A DNA stretch of 15,198 bases from Candidatus Hodarchaeota archaeon (GCA_016840305.1 JAEOSP010000507.1:1-15198), one strand, 5' to 3'. Shown: positions 7,454-14,439, counted from the first letter of the stretch. The notes: generated from the letters alone by a model not told the origin. Numbers and translations are program-made.

Positions 7454-8326
7454 ATGTCGACTAACGATAATAATTGTATTGAAACAGCCTGCTATAATAT
7501 TATGGACCCTATTTGTACAGGCTTAACAGATCAATGTACAGCAAACTGTCAAGAGAGCTGTGAACAAAATTGTACAGAATCTTGTAATACAGCATGTCAG
7601 AATGCATGCTCAAGTGCGTGTTCCAATGCCTGTTCAAATATGACATGCTCCTGCGGTGGATCGGAGTCAACCACGATTATATTTGGAGCTCTGTTTAATG
7701 GAGTGGTACCACTTGTCGGAGCTCTATTACTAGGACTTATTCAAGCGTTTGATCCTTCAGGCCCCTTATTTATGACGATGCTCGGGTCAGTATTGTTAGC
7801 AATAAGTCTAACAGGAGTAAATTTGACAAGATTTTCAGGTAAAATTAACAATCAGCCGAGATGTCTTTCCCAACAGAGCCACCAATTTCGTACTAAAATA
7901 GGATTTCTAACATTCAATCATTCTCACCACCCAGTTAACTTGATCAAAGAGGGTCACGAATTTACAATAAAAAATAAATATTTTTGCACAGGATGTTATG
8001 GATTACTGGCAGGAACACTATTAGCTATCATAATCGCAATACTGTACATATTTTATGGTCTACCAAAGGTATTATCAATTCCTGTGGTAGTACTGATACC
8101 CGCATGTTTTTTACCAATCTTCATAAGATATAAATTTGTTAAAAATCCAACAACATCGTTAAGAGCCATCTCAAACGCGTTGTTACCCATAGGATGCTGC
8201 TTGACACTACTACTCATGGACGCTCTTTTTCATTTATGGATAATAAACATAATTATTGTCATCATGATTTCAATTGCGGCCTATCTTAGAGGCGTTGTCG
8301 CAAGAAAGGAAAATAAGGTATTCTAA
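7454..8326 (+). CDS. Membrane protein with N-terminal CxxxC cysteine ladder and CxxC domain
   Basis: A 290-residue protein of unknown function. Numbered from ATG 7454, the first 70 residues hold 14 cysteines: 8, 13, 21, then nine at exact four-residue steps (28 through 60), then 65 and 67 before a GG. Spacer residues are mostly Ser, Asn, Ala, Gln, Glu and Thr. About six membrane spans follow (75-99, 105-124, 182-203, 206-224, 240-259, 262-278). Between spans 2 and 3 is a polar loop with Cys137, His143, a His-rich patch (156-159) and CTGC (178-181) running into a glycine-rich span. This last part recalls the CxxCxG of DUF2085-type membrane proteins, a tentative likeness. The ladder could bind metal or form disulfides, depending on which side it faces. 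The upstream ATG at 7442 adds four residues. The neighbouring gene also has cysteine clusters and membrane spans. Confidence 0.8.
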   Translation: MSTNDNNCIETACYNIMDPICTGLTDQCTANCQESCEQNCTESCNTACQNACSSACSNACSNMTCSCGGSESTTIIFGALFNGVVPLVGALLLGLIQAFDPSGPLFMTMLGSVLLAISLTGVNLTRFSGKINNQPRCLSQQSHQFRTKIGFLTFNHSHHPVNLIKEGHEFTIKNKYFCTGCYGLLAGTLLAIIIAILYIFYGLPKVLSIPVVVLIPACFLPIFIRYKFVKNPTTSLRAISNALLPIGCCLTLLLMDALFHLWIINIIIVIMISIAAYLRGVVARKENKVF

Positions 8327-8363
8327 AGCCAAATGGAATGTTTTAAAATATTCTTCACATCCA

Positions 8364-9032
8364 TTATTGCTTCTGCAAAATGATAAATGAAGATCGTGCA
8401 ATAGAGGGATGATTTTTTACGTGTTCTATCTCCTGAAGTATATTATCAATCAGTTCCATCTTTGTTGATTCATCAGGAAATTGTATTATAAATTCTGAAA
8501 CCCACTTTTCAAGAGGTAGATAATATTCTTCTGACCAGGCATTATCAGGAAGGTCTATACGTGAATATAAGTAAAAATCAGAATTTTTTAAGCTTTTGAT
8601 TTTTTTTTCGATGCCTTCTTGTCCATCATGGATTACTAAAAAGCCATTTGGTTTAAGTAATGGATAACAGAGGTTGAGACGAGTTTTAAAATTAATAAAT
8701 TGTAATCCTTCCATCCATATGATATCAAAGCTATTGTGTGAAAAGGTCATCTCGTGAATAGAGCAGGTGATAACTTGTATTTGGTGCATAAGATTTTGTT
8801 CTGCAATTTTCCTTTCGAGAATCATCAAACTTTTCTCATCAATATCAATAGCGATAACCTTACTCCTACTAACTCTGGCAATTTCGAGAGTGCCTACCCC
8901 AGTACCACACCCAATATCTAAAATTTTTGGTTTGATGATCTCAGGAAGAGTTTGGAAAGCCTTTCGAGTATATTTATTGAAATTTCGTCTATAAAAATCC
9001 CTGATATTATCGATTCCTAATTCTTCTGACAT
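8364..9032 (-). CDS. Class I SAM-dependent methyltransferase, substrate unknown
   Basis: A 222-residue soluble Rossmann-fold methyltransferase. Motif I reads ILDIGCGTGVGT (37-48), the ribose-binding acidic residue follows strand 2 in VIAIDID (Asp63), and the post-I/IV region reads SFDIIWMEGLQFI, followed by PLLKPNGFLVIHD. This is the pattern of the Methyltransf_11/25 group acting on small molecules or quinone-like substrates; nothing in it picks a substrate. The C-terminal ~80 residues are charged and helical, with two tryptophans (in NAWSEEYY and LEKWVSEF) that may shape the acceptor pocket. The start is the ATG at 9032. It converges on the cysteine-ladder gene, and its upstream region carries nested inverted repeats. 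It lies 97 bp downstream of the Toprim gene in the same direction and could be a distal operon member or have its own promoter. Confidence 0.8.
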   Translation of the reverse strand: MSEELGIDNIRDFYRRNFNKYTRKAFQTLPEIIKPKILDIGCGTGVGTLEIARVSRSKVIAIDIDEKSLMILERKIAEQNLMHQIQVITCSIHEMTFSHNSFDIIWMEGLQFINFKTRLNLCYPLLKPNGFLVIHDGQEGIEKKIKSLKNSDFYLYSRIDLPDNAWSEEYYLPLEKWVSEFIIQFPDESTKMELIDNILQEIEHVKNHPSIARSSFIILQKQ

Positions 9033-9035
9033 ACT

Positions 9036-9098
9036 ACACTCAATAGCTATGAGATGGTTTGAGTGTTTCTCTTATGGAATGAAAGATTTCATAGCTAT
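9036..9098. repeat. Nested inverted repeats upstream of the methyltransferase
   Basis: Two perfect inverted pairs share this short gap: acactca at 9036-9042 against tgagtgt at 9060-9066, and atagctatga at 9043-9052 against tcatagctat at 9089-9098. The core ATAGCTAT is itself palindromic and occurs twice, 48 bp apart. The first copy lies 11 bp before the ATG at 9032. These could be operator half-sites for the methyltransferase gene. Confidence 0.4.
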
Positions 9099-9129
9099 AG
9101 ATAAGATTCGTGAAAAGACAGTATAAGGA

Positions 9130-9543
9130 TTATTGGATAAATTGTGTTAGCTCCTCAATCTCATTGATTCTTGCTGCACGAAAGAACTTGTACAATAACT
9201 GACGGGGAAAAGGATCCACATATCCATGACCCTTCCGATGTTGGATTTCATTTTTAATTGCCTTGCGTAAACGTTTCCCTTCTTGATCAAAATCAACAAG
9301 TATGATGATAACTGGAGTTGATATAATCTCATCTATAAGATCATTCAATGAGTATCCTTTGCATGCAAAAATTCTGCCCTCTATCAAATCAATTCCGATA
9401 GCTTTCAAGGCTTCAGTGTCTCTCTTTCCCTCGACTATAATTACACTTGATTCCTGAATCGAATTACAATAATCAATAAATTCAATTATCAAGTTCAGGG
9501 GAAGATTCGTCAAAGGTTTCACAAATTGTAAGAATTTATTCAC
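9130..9543 (-). CDS. Small archaeal Toprim-domain protein (UPF0292-like)
   Basis: A 137-residue protein consisting mainly of a Toprim fold, the metal-dependent nucleotidyl-transfer/hydrolysis domain of topoisomerases, primases and RNase M5. The signature residues are present: Glu38 in VIIVEGKRD and the DxD pair Asp84/Asp86 in LVDFDQEGKR. The lone-domain size and sequence order fit the archaeal UPF0292 group, whose role is not established; RNA processing or repair are the usual guesses. The start is GTG at 9543, which overlaps the last codons of the AMP phosphorylase gene by eight bases, so the two are translated from one mRNA and are probably coupled. The C-terminal third (from about residue 108) is helical and basic, then acidic at the end. 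Confidence 0.82.
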   Translation of the reverse strand: MNKFLQFVKPLTNLPLNLIIEFIDYCNSIQESSVIIVEGKRDTEALKAIGIDLIEGRIFACKGYSLNDLIDEIISTPVIIILVDFDQEGKRLRKAIKNEIQHRKGHGYVDPFPRQLLYKFFRAARINEIEELTQFIQ

Positions 9544-11059
9544 GAGCTAATAGCATACCCTCGATTGTCACGGGTAAATCCCCTTTAGCAAGTTCTGCTT
9601 CTGCTGTAGATAATTTTTTATCGTTAGCTGCATAGAGAGTGAAAACAGTTTCACCTCGCTTGACTGCATCCTTCTTTTTATGGAAAAAAATTCCAGCTCG
9701 TTTATCCATTGGAGCACCAGCTGCTCGTGCTGCTCTACCTAAAACTTTATTGTCAATTTCTACAATCCAGCCAGTTTGAGGCGCAAGGTAATCGTAGGTT
9801 ACATTTCCAATTTCTATATCTGTTGGTTTTGTATTCGGATCAGCATTTTGTGCCTCAAGAATTTGTTGAAATTTTTTATAGGCTTGGCCAGAGAATAATA
9901 TCTCGTTAGCCATTTCCTGTCCAACCCCAGGCAAGGCTCTTCCTGCCATTTCAAGAAGAATACCAGCTAGAGAAGTACTTTTTCCAATTAAAGAATGTGA
10001 AGCATCTTTCGGTGAAATAAGGGCTCTCAATGCTTCTCTAGCTTCAAGAGCAGGGCCAATTGAATTTCCGACTGGAGAGGAACCATATGTAATTCCAGAC
10101 TCAATGCGTATCCCTAACAGTCTACCTAATTCTGAAAACCGATGAGCTATTCTTTTACCAATCACCATATCAGGAACTTTAGTACCATATCCTACTGGAA
10201 TATCCAAAACTAGAAACTTAACACCCATCGCTACTTTCTTAGATAAGACTGAGGCCATCATCATTGGTTCTGGGTCAATCTTTAGAGGATATTGGACATT
10301 TCGAATTATTTTTTCATCCGCAGGTGCGATGCCAAGTCCTCCTGTCCAGGCTATTAAACCTCCAACTGAGTGAGCGATTTCAACCATTTCATCAATAGAA
10401 AATTCAATATCGGCACCAATCGCCTCAAAAGTATCTGCAGTGCCAGAGGGGCTTGTAATAGCTCGTGAACTAGTTTTAGGAATAGTTAAACCAGCAGCAG
10501 CAATGATAGGTACAATTAATAATGTAACCTTATTTCCAGGAACACCTCCTAATGAATGTTTATCGAAAATGACTGTATCTCCCCAATTGACTGTTTCTCC
10601 TGAATGAGCAATTGAATTTGTTAAACTTTCCACCTCAGATAAGCTCCATTCCTGGAACATCATGGATGTGAGAAAAACCGATTCCTCTAATGGTGTCATA
10701 TGATCAAGTGTGATATCACTAATAATCTGGTCTATCTCATTCGTTGTGAAGAATCTTCCTGGTTGCATAATTCGTTCTTTTACGAGTGAGAAGCTCTTAG
10801 ATAGAGTTCGACCAATTGATTGGAGTGTAATTTCTTCTCCTTCTGTTACTCCTAGTTTATTCATCATTATCTGTGATAATCCAATTTGATTATGCTTTAA
10901 ATACCCCTTAATCTTAATAACTTGACCAATTTTTTCCTCTTTCCCTTTAAATAACAATTTAAAATGGGCCTGTGGTACAATATGTTTATTATTCGCTCTT
11001 GAGATAATAACACTATTTTTTGGGTCAATATCGGATTTAAGCACAATATATTTAGGCAT
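9536..11059 (-). CDS. deoA: AMP phosphorylase, archaeal type
   Basis: A 507-residue enzyme of the thymidine phosphorylase family in its archaeal form. It cleaves AMP (also CMP/UMP) with phosphate to the free base and ribose 1,5-bisphosphate, feeding ribulose bisphosphate and type III Rubisco where those enzymes exist. It has the extra N-terminal barrel of archaeal members (about 1-85, ending GLSQIMMNKLGVTEGEEI) that bacterial enzymes lack. Helical and phosphate-binding regions follow: KHSLGGVPGNKVT (167-179), KTSSRAITSPSGTADT (195-210), GPALEAREAL, and a C-terminal alpha/beta domain with MDKRAGIFFHKKKD. Length matches known archaeal AMP phosphorylases (about 500). ATG 11059 has GGTG five bases upstream. 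It leads an operon with the overlapping Toprim gene. Neither Rubisco nor the isomerase is in this window, so the pathway is inferred. Confidence 0.93.
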   Translation of the reverse strand: MPKYIVLKSDIDPKNSVIISRANNKHIVPQAHFKLLFKGKEEKIGQVIKIKGYLKHNQIGLSQIMMNKLGVTEGEEITLQSIGRTLSKSFSLVKERIMQPGRFFTTNEIDQIISDITLDHMTPLEESVFLTSMMFQEWSLSEVESLTNSIAHSGETVNWGDTVIFDKHSLGGVPGNKVTLLIVPIIAAAGLTIPKTSSRAITSPSGTADTFEAIGADIEFSIDEMVEIAHSVGGLIAWTGGLGIAPADEKIIRNVQYPLKIDPEPMMMASVLSKKVAMGVKFLVLDIPVGYGTKVPDMVIGKRIAHRFSELGRLLGIRIESGITYGSSPVGNSIGPALEAREALRALISPKDASHSLIGKSTSLAGILLEMAGRALPGVGQEMANEILFSGQAYKKFQQILEAQNADPNTKPTDIEIGNVTYDYLAPQTGWIVEIDNKVLGRAARAAGAPMDKRAGIFFHKKKDAVKRGETVFTLYAANDKKLSTAEAELAKGDLPVTIEGMLLARE

Positions 11060-11106
11060 GGGGACACCAGTTTTTTTCTTCTAAATGGATAATTTTCTTT
11101 TGATAA

Positions 11107-11126
11107 CTCCCTCTCCAATTAGGGAG
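11107..11126. repeat. Short palindrome upstream of AMP phosphorylase
   Basis: ctccct (11107-11112) and agggag (11121-11126) form a perfect 6-bp inverted repeat around an 8-base centre. It lies 48-67 nt before the ATG and above a weak TATA-like aaaattat near 11088, so an upstream regulator site is possible. The rest of the 177-base gap to the VWA gene holds nothing I can name. Confidence 0.3.
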
Positions 11127-11236
11127 GTATGCCTTATCCGATCTAGTTTAAATATGTAACTTTACTGCACCTCTATGCAGGCACAGAATAAAGTTCATCT
11201 GTAGATTCGTGAAAATAAAGTGAAAGAGGTGTGACC

Positions 11237-12526
11237 TTATTCACTTGATTCTTTTTTCATTTTTACGACGAGCTGAAAGTTCTGAGCCAAAGAATCGTAA
11301 AAATCAATTAGAGATTCAAGATCGTCAGCCATGAGTGATCCTCCTCTTCCAATTTCTCCGATTTTTCTAAGCATTAATCGATCAGCTTCCCCAAGACCAA
11401 TTCCATAGAGTACAGCCTCAGGATGCTCCTCTACATGCTTCTTTACGACTGGTATAGGATTCACTCCCAAACCATTTCCCTTATTTGGATTGCCATCAGT
11501 AAGGACTATAATCATGGTGGGGTTCTTTTTATTAATAGTTGGATTTTCATCAAAATTCTCAATACTTTTGTATGCCTGATCCAATGCACCAGATAGGAAT
11601 GTTAATCCTGTACTATCAGCTGTTTTTTTAACCACGTAGTCAATGATGCTTTCTATACCCGCTTTTTTTGTTTCTCCTACACATGATATAACGGCTTCTT
11701 CTCCCAAGGTGAACTTCTCAACATCACCAGAAAAAGTTAATAATTGAATTTGTTCACCCCATCCCTTGGCTATCTTTAATGACATAAATAACATGATTGC
11801 CATTGCAGCCGCATCTACACGAGAAACCTTTTTCCCGTCAACAAATTTATCTATAAATACATTAAGTTCATCAGATTCTTCTAGTCCTTTTTTAAGACCT
11901 TCTAATGCTCCTGAAATGTTTTTTACCTTTATATCCTTCTTAGACATACTACCAGAGACATCAAGAACGAGAATAGCGTTGAAACTCATTTCGGTGAAGG
12001 GAAGAATATTTATTTCAACTTCTCTTCCAGTCGGATCAACAATTCCGATTTCATCTTCGGGTATTGGAGGATCAGCTCCTAAGAATCGGATTGAAATATT
12101 ACCAATTTCACAGTCTTCCCAGGCAATTTGTAGATTATTAAAGACTGGTCTATTTTTCAATAATGCTGATAGTTGTTCAAATTCAGTTGCTATCCATAAA
12201 ATCGCTTCTTCCACTTCTTGTCCTGCTAGAGGTTCAATACCCAGTTTAATTGATTTAATGCCAGCAGTAATCGCAACTGGCTCTACTTCTACGGAATCGC
12301 CATCTGAAATATTAGCAGAAGTTAAAACACTATCATCAACAGCTATTGTGTTTAGTTCTACTTCGTCAGATGAGAGAATTTGAACGGCTCCCCAGTCTTC
12401 CCACTCAGTAACCATTTTAATATAATCAAACTCGCTAATTTCCAGCTTTTCAATATCCTCAGGATGAAGGTATGCTCGTCCTTCGATATTTCCAACATTT
12501 ACAACATTCAATGGGATTTTTGGCAT
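11237..12526 (-). CDS. Cdc48-N-like double domain fused to von Willebrand A domain
   Basis: A 429-residue soluble protein. Residues 188-420 form a von Willebrand A domain with a complete metal-ion-dependent adhesion site: DVSGS (Asp189, Ser191, Ser193), Thr309 in GLTFLSG and Asp344 in VLTDGNP. Residues 1-84 read like the double-psi barrel of the Cdc48/p97 N domain (HPEDIEKLEI..FDYIKM, then ISDGDSVEVEPV). Residues 85-175 resemble its second subdomain (SIKLGIEPLAG, LKNRPVFNN, ISIRFLGADPP, IGIVDPTGREVEI). There is no AAA+ motor, no signal peptide and no membrane span, so it probably acts in the cytoplasm as a binding or adaptor protein. The start at ATG 12526 has AAAAGGAG 12-19 nt upstream below a TATA-like ttttaaaaa. 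The VWA call is firm; the Cdc48-N likeness is read by eye. Confidence 0.85.
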   Translation of the reverse strand: MPKIPLNVVNVGNIEGRAYLHPEDIEKLEISEFDYIKMVTEWEDWGAVQILSSDEVELNTIAVDDSVLTSANISDGDSVEVEPVAITAGIKSIKLGIEPLAGQEVEEAILWIATEFEQLSALLKNRPVFNNLQIAWEDCEIGNISIRFLGADPPIPEDEIGIVDPTGREVEINILPFTEMSFNAILVLDVSGSMSKKDIKVKNISGALEGLKKGLEESDELNVFIDKFVDGKKVSRVDAAAMAIMLFMSLKIAKGWGEQIQLLTFSGDVEKFTLGEEAVISCVGETKKAGIESIIDYVVKKTADSTGLTFLSGALDQAYKSIENFDENPTINKKNPTMIIVLTDGNPNKGNGLGVNPIPVVKKHVEEHPEAVLYGIGLGEADRLMLRKIGEIGRGGSLMADDLESLIDFYDSLAQNFQLVVKMKKESSE

Positions 12527-12564
12527 TTTCTCGTGAACTCCTTTTGTGTCTAGTTGTAAATTGT

Positions 12565-12577
12565 CCTTTTAAAAATT
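12565..12577 (-). promoter_or_regulatory. TATA box of the Cdc48-N/VWA gene
   Basis: Minus-strand aatttttaaaagg is centred about 45 nt before ATG 12526. Transcription would begin near 12545, at the edge of the AAAAGGAG site (12538-12545), giving a leader of roughly 19 nt. Confidence 0.5.
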
Positions 12578-12638
12578 GTCATTTTTGATTATATCAAAGA
12601 AGTACAACTTTATTCATATGAAAATGTGTCAATTAGTT

Positions 12639-12656
12639 CGGATAAACCTTTAAAAA
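12639..12656 (+). promoter_or_regulatory. BRE plus TATA box of the small membrane-protein gene
   Basis: cggataaacc (purine-rich, BRE-like) runs straight into tttaaaaa (12649-12656). Initiation is predicted near 12679, about ten bases before the TTG at 12689. It is divergent from the promoter of the VWA gene, both lying inside the 162-bp gap. Confidence 0.5.
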
Positions 12657-12688
12657 GGGTAAATCGTCGTACAAAGAAATTTTAATTT

Positions 12689-12898
12689 TTGAATCTATTG
12701 AATATAGGGTTGAAAAATACCATAACTAATACTACATCAAAAGGTAAATCAGAGAGACAAATCATGATTCCCCATTTGTTGATCGCTTGTTTATGCTTAT
12801 TAGTTATAGTTTTTGGTTTTATATTCAGTCAAAAAATATATAATTGGTTCACAAAGAATCAAAGCTGGAGCAAAGAGTGGTATATTTGGCATCGGTGA
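12689..12898 (+). CDS. Tiny single-span membrane protein, unknown
   Basis: A possible 69-residue protein from a TTG start (12689), or 44 residues from the ATG at 12764. Its one clear feature is a hydrophobic span (HLLIACLCLLVIVFGFIF, about residues 29-46), followed by a short polar tail rich in Trp, Lys and Tyr. A good BRE/TATA pair lies 30-40 nt upstream of the TTG, which argues that something is transcribed here, and no other gene uses that promoter. No Shine-Dalgarno site marks either start clearly. I do not recognise a family. It sits between the divergent VWA gene and the convergent Lrp-type regulator. It could be a real small membrane protein or a small RNA with an accidental reading frame. 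Confidence 0.45.
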   Translation: MNLLNIGLKNTITNTTSKGKSERQIMIPHLLIACLCLLVIVFGFIFSQKIYNWFTKNQSWSKEWYIWHR

Positions 12899-12952
12899 CA
12901 GATCCATTAACGATGTAGTTGGAAACTTCCGAATACACTTATTCTAATCCTC

Positions 12953-13486
12953 TTATTGGCCTGTATCAATAACTTCAAGAGCATCCAGAAATTCATTCAA
13001 AGTTTCTGGAAAATACGGCTCAATAGATGTCAGCGAAATCATGGTTTTAGTACGTGAGACGCCTTCCATTTGAGTAATCTTTACTAAATTAACACGAAGA
13101 GTATCAATGGTACTGGTACGCATCTTCAAAAGTACATCTTCTTGACCAGCAACATAATGAATTTCTAACAATTCCAATTCGTTTATTCTAGACGATAGTT
13201 GCTTATGAACATCTAGGTGCCTATCATAAGAGCTGATAAGTTCAATTAGAATAAATGCTGTAATATTTTTTCCTAATTTCTTGTCATCCGTTAATACAGC
13301 GTATTTTATTACTCCTTCGTCCTCTAGTTTTTTAATTCGTTTCTGAATTGATTGCCTCGAAAGTTTTTCCTTTTTTTCTGCTAAAATCTCTGCTATTTTT
13401 TTATGGGTTATCTTGGGTTCGTTCTGTAACATTCTAACGATCAATCTGTCTTTAGCATCAATTTTCACATCATTATCAAAGTTCAT
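12953..13486 (-). CDS. Lrp/AsnC-family transcription regulator
   Basis: A 177-residue regulator from the ATG at 13486: an N-terminal winged helix-turn-helix (about 10-60, ILAEKKEKLSRQSIQKRIKKLEDEGVI with the recognition helix near 43-55) and a C-terminal ligand-sensing alpha/beta domain (about 70-165, with the VAGQEDVLLKM strand-turn typical of the family). Such proteins form dimers and octamers that bind amino acids or similar effectors and repress or activate nearby genes, often their own. A TTG 33 bases further up would add 11 residues, but it lies above the expected transcript start set by the TATA box at 13521-13531, and GGAAG precedes the ATG, so 13486 is preferred. It is divergent from the eight-span membrane gene at 13651, its most likely target. 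Confidence 0.9.
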   Translation of the reverse strand: MNFDNDVKIDAKDRLIVRMLQNEPKITHKKIAEILAEKKEKLSRQSIQKRIKKLEDEGVIKYAVLTDDKKLGKNITAFILIELISSYDRHLDVHKQLSSRINELELLEIHYVAGQEDVLLKMRTSTIDTLRVNLVKITQMEGVSRTKTMISLTSIEPYFPETLNEFLDALEVIDTGQ

Positions 13487-13520
13487 AAAATTTCTTCCAA
13501 AAATTATACTTATGCGCAAT

Positions 13521-13531
13521 ATCTATATAAA
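13521..13531 (-). promoter_or_regulatory. TATA box of the Lrp-family gene
   Basis: Minus-strand tttatatagat is centred about 40 nt before ATG 13486, predicting a start near 13501 and a leader of about 15 nt carrying GGAAG. Confidence 0.55.
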
Positions 13532-13588
13532 CATAATTGCTTAGGTCTTAAAAATTTTTCTAAAGTTCACCTTATTGCTATCAAAAGC

Positions 13589-13597
13589 TATATAATA
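13589..13597 (+). promoter_or_regulatory. TATA box of the eight-span membrane gene
   Basis: tatataata is centred about 58 nt before ATG 13651. The predicted start falls near 13618, inside the inverted repeat that follows. GGAG (13639-13642) eight bases before the ATG supports that start. Confidence 0.55.
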
Positions 13598-13608
13598 GTA
13601 GCCTAGTG

Positions 13609-13637
13609 TTACATTAATCAGAAGATAATTAGTGTAA
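13609..13637. promoter_or_regulatory. Candidate operator: inverted repeat at the transcription start
   Basis: ttacattaat (13609-13618) and attagtgtaa (13628-13637) are inverted repeats with one mismatch in ten, 19 bp from arm to arm or about two helical turns. The pair overlaps the predicted start of the membrane gene, where a bound protein would block RNA polymerase. The adjacent divergent Lrp-family regulator is the obvious candidate binder. Confidence 0.5.
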
Positions 13638-13650
13638 TGGAGCTGAAATC

Positions 13651-14439
13651 ATGAAAGTAAATACATCAAACAATTCTATACTAAATTTTGAATGGTTGAA
13701 GGATATAGGGAGAAATAAACTATGGATAGCCCTTCTCGTTCCGTTTTATTTGATCGCAGTTTTTATTGTATTATTAAATCCAAATAGTCTTTCATTAAAT
13801 AATATTGATGCAAAGTATACCCAATTAGGATTATCGTTTTTTGCATTTATTCTCCTCGTTATGGTTGGTATTTCATCATATCGTCATGGTTTCCAACATA
13901 GCTGGAGTGCTATCTTCATCATTTATTCTATTTCTTTCTTAGGATTGTCTTTGGAAGCACTAAATCTTTCGATTGCAGATATGAATACACCCTTTCTGTT
14001 CTTATTATGGCGTTTCCCAATGGTTCTTTACATTGCTGGTTTGTGGATCAATTTAGTTAATTTCTATACTGATAAATCATACTTAAAGTATACTCCTGCA
14101 ATAGCAATCATAGTAATAGCTGGAATATGGTTTATTGTGAGCTTAACAATAATGGAAAATATTACTCTAGCAATGAATGGATTCTTATATGGAGTCTTCA
14201 TCCCAATAACATTATTGTCCGCTTTCATTTGGTATAAATTCAGTAAAGAGACAAATTATACTGCATCATCCTTAATAGCACTTGGATTCCTTTTGATTGG
14301 GCTAGTGTACTCACAATGGACATTATGGGATCCAACAAGTCTAAATCCACTTTATAGCATCTTTTTTACAATCTTTAATCTGTCATTGATTTTGCTACTA
14401 AGAGGATTCAATTCTATTTCATTGAAAAATAGAGTTTAG
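13651..14439 (+). CDS. Eight-span integral membrane protein, unknown function
   Basis: A 262-residue protein that is almost entirely membrane: hydrophobic spans at about 25-46, 58-78, 87-107, 113-133, 144-166, 171-193, 203-222 and 230-251, with a basic N-terminal tail and a basic C-terminus, so both ends are probably cytoplasmic. No signal peptide, cysteine motif, nucleotide-binding motif or transporter signature is visible, and I do not recognise a named family. Short loops and few charges in the membrane recall 7-8 span sensor or scaffold proteins rather than an ATP-driven pump. The ATG at 13651 has GGAG at 13639-13642. It is divergent from the Lrp-family regulator, with an operator-like inverted repeat over its start site, so amino-acid-linked control is a reasonable guess. 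A hairpin follows its stop. Confidence 0.8.
   Translation: MKVNTSNNSILNFEWLKDIGRNKLWIALLVPFYLIAVFIVLLNPNSLSLNNIDAKYTQLGLSFFAFILLVMVGISSYRHGFQHSWSAIFIIYSISFLGLSLEALNLSIADMNTPFLFLLWRFPMVLYIAGLWINLVNFYTDKSYLKYTPAIAIIVIAGIWFIVSLTIMENITLAMNGFLYGVFIPITLLSAFIWYKFSKETNYTASSLIALGFLLIGLVYSQWTLWDPTSLNPLYSIFFTIFNLSLILLLRGFNSISLKNRV

Noticed and set aside
11165..11180. ctgca / tgcag inverted repeat in the gap between the VWA and AMP phosphorylase genes.
   Set aside because: Five-base arms around a six-base centre are too short to separate from chance.
9104..11215. The 13-mer agattcgtgaaaa occurs twice, at 9104-9116 and 11203-11215, each just past the stop of a minus-strand gene.
   Set aside because: About one or two chance 13-mer matches are expected in a 15-kb AT-rich window, and the flanks do not match, so it is not reported as an element.
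11766..12383. Plus-strand open frame of 205 codons opposite the VWA gene.
   Set aside because: It is the mirror of a real coding frame; the serine-rich product has no domain and the VWA motifs on the other strand are decisive.
13487..13519. TTG-initiated extension of the Lrp-family gene (11 extra residues).
   Set aside because: The extension lies above the transcript start predicted from the TATA box, and GGAAG precedes the ATG at 13486.
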